This document shows, piece by piece, positions 13,748 through 17,061 of a stretch of DNA of 17,061 nucleotides (position 1 is the stretch's first letter; every line of letters starts with the position of its first letter). The DNA is from Paracoccaceae bacterium. GTDB taxonomy: Bacteria > Pseudomonadota > Alphaproteobacteria > Rhodobacterales > Rhodobacteraceae. The stretch is taken from assembly GCA_020832725.1 (NCBI GenBank), contig JAFIEC010000271.1, positions 1-17,061 on the forward strand, in the 5' to 3' direction. The notes under the pieces are model-generated. The model made no database searches. It was not told where the DNA came from and worked only from the letters and a program-made list of their open reading frames with translations. Made by a program: the position numbers and the translations under genes.

Positions 13748-13784
13748 TTGGGCGCTGGCTGCGCTAGACAGGAAGAGGTCAGTC

Positions 13785-13791
13785 GAGGAGG
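13785..13791 (+). promoter_or_regulatory. Ribosome-binding site that fixes the GTG start of pobA
   Basis: GAGGAGG ends 7 bases before GTG at 13799, the ideal spacing. It supports GTG over an upstream in-frame ATG at 13739, which would add 20 residues with no family similarity. Confidence 0.75.
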
Positions 13792-13798
13792 CGATTGC

Positions 13799-14968
13799 GT
13801 GCGCAGACAGGTGGTGATCATCGGTGGCGGGCCTTCGGGCCTCTTGTTGTCGCAACTCCTCCACCGCGACGGAATCGAGACGATCGTTCTGGAACGGCGG
13901 AGCCGGGACTATGTGCTGGGCCGTATCCGCGCGGGCGTTCTGGAATGGGGCAGCGTCGAGATGCTGCGCACGGCCGGCGTGGACGGGCGCATGAACGACC
14001 AGGGTCTTGTGCATGGCGGCACCTATCTGGCGGCACGCAACCGCGGGTTCCGCATCGATTTCGAGGCCCGGGTCGGCCGTAAGGTCATGGTCTACGGCCA
14101 GACCGAGGTGACAGCCGACCTCTATGCGGCCCGCGACGCGATGGGCGGCGAGATCATCCACGAGGCAGAGGGCGTCGCCCCGCATGGCCTCGACACTGCG
14201 GCGCCGTGGGTAAGCTACGTGAAGGACGGCACCGAGCACCGGATCGATTGCGACTATGTCGTCGGCTGCGATGGCTTTCACGGTGTCAGCCGTGGCTGCA
14301 TTCCCGAGAGCGTCCGCACGGAATACGAGCGCATCTACCCGTTCGGCTGGCTGGGCATCCTGTCCGAGGTGCCCCCCGTCAGCCACGAGCTGATCTATGC
14401 CAACCACCCGCGGGGCTTTGCCTTGTGCTCCATGCGCAACCCGCAGCTCAGCCGTCACTATATCCAGGTGGGGCTGGACGAGAAGGCCGAGGCGTGGTCG
14501 GACGATGCATTCTGGGACGAATTGCGCCGCCGCATTCCACAGGACGCCGCCGACACGCTGGTGACCGGCCCCAGCATCGAGAAATCGATCGCCCCCCTGC
14601 GCTCCTTCGTCTGCGAGCCGATACGCTGGGGGCGGCTGTTTCTGGTGGGCGACGCGGCGCATATCGTCCCGCCCACGGGTGCCAAGGGGCTCAATCTTGC
14701 GATCTCGGATGTCCATTACCTGTGGCAGGGGCTGCGCGCCCGCTATGGCGACGGCGAGGAGGAGGGACTCGCCCGATATTCCGAACGGGCCCTGGCCCGG
14801 GTCTGGAAATCGGTGCGGTTCTCGTGGTCGATGACCACGCTGCTGCACCATTTCCCCGAACAGGGCGCCTTCGGCCAGCGCATTCAGGATGCCGATCTTG
14901 CCTATCTCGAACAATCGGAGGCCGCCCAGACCGCGCTGGCCGAGAATTACGTGGGCCTGCCCTTCTAG
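13799..14968 (+). CDS. pobA: 4-hydroxybenzoate 3-monooxygenase
   Basis: PobA is a FAD- and NAD(P)H-dependent cytoplasmic flavoprotein that converts 4-hydroxybenzoate to protocatechuate, the entry to the beta-ketoadipate pathway. The 389-residue length is right. FAD motifs are GGGPSG (9-14), the DG motif CDGFHG (157-162) and GDAAHIVPPTGAKGLNL (284-300). Allowing a one-residue offset from the Pseudomonas enzyme, the substrate-site residues are all kept: Y200, S211, R213, Y221, P292 and Y384. The segments YPFGWLG and SHELIYANHPRGFALCS are near-identical to the Pseudomonas protein. The start is GTG. The stop overlaps the ribosome site of pcaD, 10 bases upstream of its start, so the two are co-expressed. 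Confidence 0.97.
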   Translation: MRRQVVIIGGGPSGLLLSQLLHRDGIETIVLERRSRDYVLGRIRAGVLEWGSVEMLRTAGVDGRMNDQGLVHGGTYLAARNRGFRIDFEARVGRKVMVYGQTEVTADLYAARDAMGGEIIHEAEGVAPHGLDTAAPWVSYVKDGTEHRIDCDYVVGCDGFHGVSRGCIPESVRTEYERIYPFGWLGILSEVPPVSHELIYANHPRGFALCSMRNPQLSRHYIQVGLDEKAEAWSDDAFWDELRRRIPQDAADTLVTGPSIEKSIAPLRSFVCEPIRWGRLFLVGDAAHIVPPTGAKGLNLAISDVHYLWQGLRARYGDGEEEGLARYSERALARVWKSVRFSWSMTTLLHHFPEQGAFGQRIQDADLAYLEQSEAAQTALAENYVGLPF

Positions 14969-14972
14969 GAGA
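14967..14972 (+). promoter_or_regulatory. pcaD ribosome-binding site overlapping the pobA stop
   Basis: AGGAGA begins inside the pobA TAG stop and lies 6 bases before the pcaD ATG. This fixes the pcaD start at 14979 and suggests translational coupling. Confidence 0.7.
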
Positions 14973-14978
14973 ATCACC

Positions 14979-15782
14979 ATGGACATGCTGCGCCTGCCCG
15001 ATGTCACCCTCCATTACGACCAGAGCGGGCCCGCCGACGGCCCCGCCCTTGTCTTCGCCAATTCGCTGGGAACGGATTTCCGGCTGTGGGACCGGGTGTT
15101 GCCGCTTCTACCCGAGGGGCTGCGGGTGATCCGCTATGACAAGCGCGGGCATGGCCTGTCATCCTGCCCGCAGGGCGACTGGAGCATGGGCGACCTCGTC
15201 GCCGACGCGGCAGCGCTGCTCGATGCCCTCGGGGTGCGGGACTGCCTGTTCGTGGGCCTGTCGATCGGCGGCATGATCGCGCAGGGGCTGGCGGCGGAGC
15301 GCCCGGACCTGGTGCGCGCGATGGTGCTGTCGAACACCGCCGCGCGGATCGGCCACCCTGCCATGTGGGAAGACCGGATCGCCGCCATTCGCGCGGGCGG
15401 GATCGAGGCGCTGGCCGATGCGGTCATGGAGCGGTGGTTCTCCCGCCGCTTCCGCGAAAGCAATCCCGCCGAGCTGGAGGGCTGGCGCACCATGCTCGTA
15501 CGGACACCCGAGGCCGGATATATCGGCTGTTCCGCCGCCATCGCAGAGACCGAGCTGCACGAGAGCACGTCCCGACTGCGCCTTCCCACCCTGGCCATCG
15601 CCGGAAGCGAGGACGGCTCCACCCCGCCCGACCTGGTGCGCGAGACCGCGGATCTGATTCCGGGGTCGCGGATGGCGCTCATCCGCGGCGCGGGCCACCT
15701 GCCCTGCGTCGAGGCCCCAGAGACCTTTGCGGGCCACCTTGCCGACTTCATCGCCGCGACCGGGCACCTTCGGCCCGGCTGA
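14979..15782 (+). CDS. pcaD: 3-oxoadipate enol-lactonase
   Basis: PcaD hydrolyses 3-oxoadipate enol-lactone to 3-oxoadipate in the protocatechuate branch of the beta-ketoadipate pathway. The 267-residue protein is an alpha/beta hydrolase of normal length. It has the PcaD-type NSLGTDFRLWD (28-38), YDKRGHGLS (53-61), the nucleophile elbow GLSIGG with S95, the acid D212 in GSEDGSTPP and H240 in GAGHLPCVEAP. It is directly coupled to pobA. The usual partner genes pcaC, pcaH, pcaG and pcaB are not in the window, so the middle of the pathway must be encoded elsewhere. A different ester or lactone hydrolase is possible but less likely given the neighbour. Confidence 0.92.
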   Translation: MDMLRLPDVTLHYDQSGPADGPALVFANSLGTDFRLWDRVLPLLPEGLRVIRYDKRGHGLSSCPQGDWSMGDLVADAAALLDALGVRDCLFVGLSIGGMIAQGLAAERPDLVRAMVLSNTAARIGHPAMWEDRIAAIRAGGIEALADAVMERWFSRRFRESNPAELEGWRTMLVRTPEAGYIGCSAAIAETELHESTSRLRLPTLAIAGSEDGSTPPDLVRETADLIPGSRMALIRGAGHLPCVEAPETFAGHLADFIAATGHLRPG

Positions 15783-15814
15783 CGCGATTCGCTGCATCTG
15801 CACAATACGCTGGC

Positions 15815-15830
15815 CAGCGCGCCCGCGCTG
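15815..15830. terminator. GC hairpin between pcaD and typA
   Basis: CAGCGC (15815-15820), loop GCCC, GCGCTG (15825-15830) form a perfect 6-bp stem 32 bases after the pcaD stop. A separate 12-bp palindrome, CGCTGGCCAGCG (15808-15819), overlaps its left arm. No T-run follows. It may end the pobA-pcaD transcript in the 87-base gap before typA. Confidence 0.35.
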
Positions 15831-15869
15831 CGCTAAGGGCTGCCCGACCACCACCAATCCGAGGCACCC

Positions 15870-17061
15870 ATGCAGCTGCGCAACATCGCGATCATCGCGC
15901 ATGTCGATCACGGCAAGACGACCCTGGTCGACGCGCTCTTGCGCCAGTCGGGCTCTGTCCGTGAAAATCAGGCCCTGGCCGAGCGTGCGCTCGATTCGAA
16001 CGATCTGGAGCGGGAGCGCGGGATCACGATCCTGGCGAAATGCACCAGCGTCGAATGGCAGGGCACGCGGGTCAACATCGTCGACACACCCGGCCATGCC
16101 GATTTCGGCGGTGAGGTGGAGCGGATCCTGTCGATGGTCGATGGTGTGGTCCTGCTGGTGGATGCCGCCGAAGGGCCGATGCCCCAGACCAAGTTCGTGA
16201 CCTCCAAGGCGCTGGCACTGGGCCTGCGGCCGATCGTGGTACTCAACAAGGTGGACAAGCCCGACGCCGAACCCGACCGCGCGCTGGACGAGGTGTTCGA
16301 CCTGTTTGCCAACCTCGGCGCGAACGAGGAACAGCTCGACTTTCCCCATCTTTATGCCAGCGGCCGCTCCGGCTGGGCGGATACCGAGCTGGACGGCCCC
16401 CGCGCGGACCTGTCGGCGCTGTTTGCGCTGATCGTGGACCATGTGCGAGAGCCCACCCAGTCCGCACGCCGCGACGAGCCGTTTCGCATGCTGGCCACGA
16501 CGCTTGCCGCGGATGCCTATCTGGGCCGGGTACTGACCGGTCGGGTGGAAACGGGTGTGCTGCGGGTGGGCGAGACCATTCACGCCCTCAGCCGCGACGG
16601 CGCAGAGCTGGAACGCTTTCGCGTGACCGCCATCCGCGCCTTCCGCGGCCTTGGCCAGCAGCCCATCGAAGAGGCCGAAGCCGGCGATATCGTGACGCTG
16701 TCCGGCATGAGCAAGGCCACGGTGGCCGACACGCTCTGTGCGCTTGCGGTCTCCGAGGCCCTGCCCGCCCAGCCGATCGACCCGCCCACCATCAGCGTGA
16801 CCTTCGGGATCAACGACAGTCCGCTTGCCGGCCGCGAGGGCAGCAAGGTGCAAAGCCGCGTCATCCGGGAGCGGCTGATGCGCGAGGCAGAGCTGAACGT
16901 GGCGATTCGCGTGACCGACACACCGGGCGGCGAGGCCTTTGAGGTCGCGGGCCGGGGCGAGCTGCAGATGGGCGTCCTGATCGAGAACATGCGCCGGGAG
17001 GGCTTCGAGCTGTCGATCTCGCGGCCCCAGGTGCTGACCCGCGACGAGAGCGGCCAGCGCC
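15870..17061 (+). CDS. typA: Translational GTPase TypA/BipA (partial, C-terminus off the right edge)
   Basis: TypA/BipA is a ribosome-associated GTPase related to EF-G, involved in 50S assembly and stress adaptation. The frame is open for 397 codons to the window end; the full family length is about 600 residues. G-domain motifs are AHVDHGKT (10-17), ERGIT (49-53), DTPGH (72-76) and NKVD (126-129), followed by YASGRSGWA. The EF-Tu-like domain 2 (about 205-290) contains ADAYLGRVLTGRVETG. The EF-G-like domain III region (about 305-390) contains ISVTFGINDSPLAGREG and GRGELQMGVLIENMRREG, which separates TypA from LepA and EF-G. The ATG at 15870 follows GAGG. It is transcribed like pobA-pcaD but is probably an independent housekeeping gene. 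Confidence 0.96.
   Translation, partial: MQLRNIAIIAHVDHGKTTLVDALLRQSGSVRENQALAERALDSNDLERERGITILAKCTSVEWQGTRVNIVDTPGHADFGGEVERILSMVDGVVLLVDAAEGPMPQTKFVTSKALALGLRPIVVLNKVDKPDAEPDRALDEVFDLFANLGANEEQLDFPHLYASGRSGWADTELDGPRADLSALFALIVDHVREPTQSARRDEPFRMLATTLAADAYLGRVLTGRVETGVLRVGETIHALSRDGAELERFRVTAIRAFRGLGQQPIEEAEAGDIVTLSGMSKATVADTLCALAVSEALPAQPIDPPTISVTFGINDSPLAGREGSKVQSRVIRERLMREAELNVAIRVTDTPGGEAFEVAGRGELQMGVLIENMRREGFELSISRPQVLTRDESGQR

Noticed and set aside
13748..13765. Possible sigma-54 promoter (GG-N10-GC) before pobA
   Set aside because: The GG and GC spacing fits, but the surrounding TGGCAC and TTGC consensus is not met. Such pairs are common by chance in GC-rich DNA.
11302..13767. An 821-codon plus-strand open frame
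   Set aside because: It is antisense to the enolase-superfamily and alcohol dehydrogenase genes, both of which have clear active-site motifs on the other strand.
13657..13821. 55-residue N-terminal extension of the zinc alcohol dehydrogenase
   Set aside because: It would overlap the pobA start and the divergent control region, has no MDR-family similarity, and the ATG at 13656 has a strong ribosome site.
13196..15007. A 603-codon minus-strand open frame overlapping pobA
   Set aside because: Its translation is out of frame with the dehydrogenase and antisense to pobA, whose substrate residues are all present.
15159..16853. A 564-codon minus-strand open frame over pcaD and typA
   Set aside because: It is antisense to two well-supported genes and has no domain signature.
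1..17061. tRNA or rRNA genes, insertion sequences, CRISPR arrays, riboswitches
   Set aside because: I found no transposase motif, no spaced direct repeats, and no tRNA cloverleaf or rRNA segment in the short intergenic gaps. This was by eye; a dedicated RNA search was not possible.

Overview
The window is GC-rich chromosomal DNA from an alphaproteobacterium, most likely a member of the Rhodobacterales (Rhodobacter/Paracoccus/Roseobacter group). The evidence is protein flavour and gene order: tandem deformylase-fmt genes, a dnaN-recF pair, a pseudomonad-like PobA and a roseobacter-like zinc alcohol dehydrogenase. It is densely coded, with no gap over about 150 bases, and I saw no rRNA, tRNA, insertion sequence or CRISPR. 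The genus is inference; no search was run.

Left part (1-3977, minus strand): def, a second catalytically degenerate deformylase-like gene and fmt form a tight translation-initiation operon. It is followed after 140 bases by dnaN and then recF, which runs off the left edge. dnaA is not next to dnaN. Bases 1-100 are a perfect spacer-free palindrome inside recF, so the last ~50 bases of the recF frame are probably a fold-back artefact rather than gene sequence.

Middle (4083-7708): a PatB/MalY-type C-S lyase (+) faces a FMN-dependent L-lactate dehydrogenase (lldD, -). Upstream of lldD and in the same direction is an orphan LuxR-type response regulator. Divergent from that is a DUF427 protein. 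An inverted repeat directly upstream of lldD is a candidate operator.

Right-middle (7719-13656, minus strand): five genes appear to form one operon: zinc alcohol dehydrogenase, enolase-superfamily (mandelate racemase/muconate lactonizing) enzyme, TetA-like MFS transporter, glycerate 2-kinase and a divergent GAPDH-like enzyme. The inner three are joined by ATGA overlaps. The set resembles part of a sugar-acid (non-phosphorylative, glycerate-forming) catabolic route. Two of its enzymes have non-standard residues at key active-site positions, so the true substrate is open. This is the best candidate here for an undescribed system.

Right part (13799-17061, plus strand): pobA and pcaD (4-hydroxybenzoate hydroxylase and 3-oxoadipate enol-lactonase) form a two-gene unit divergent from the five-gene operon. 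They are followed by typA/bipA, which runs off the right edge.
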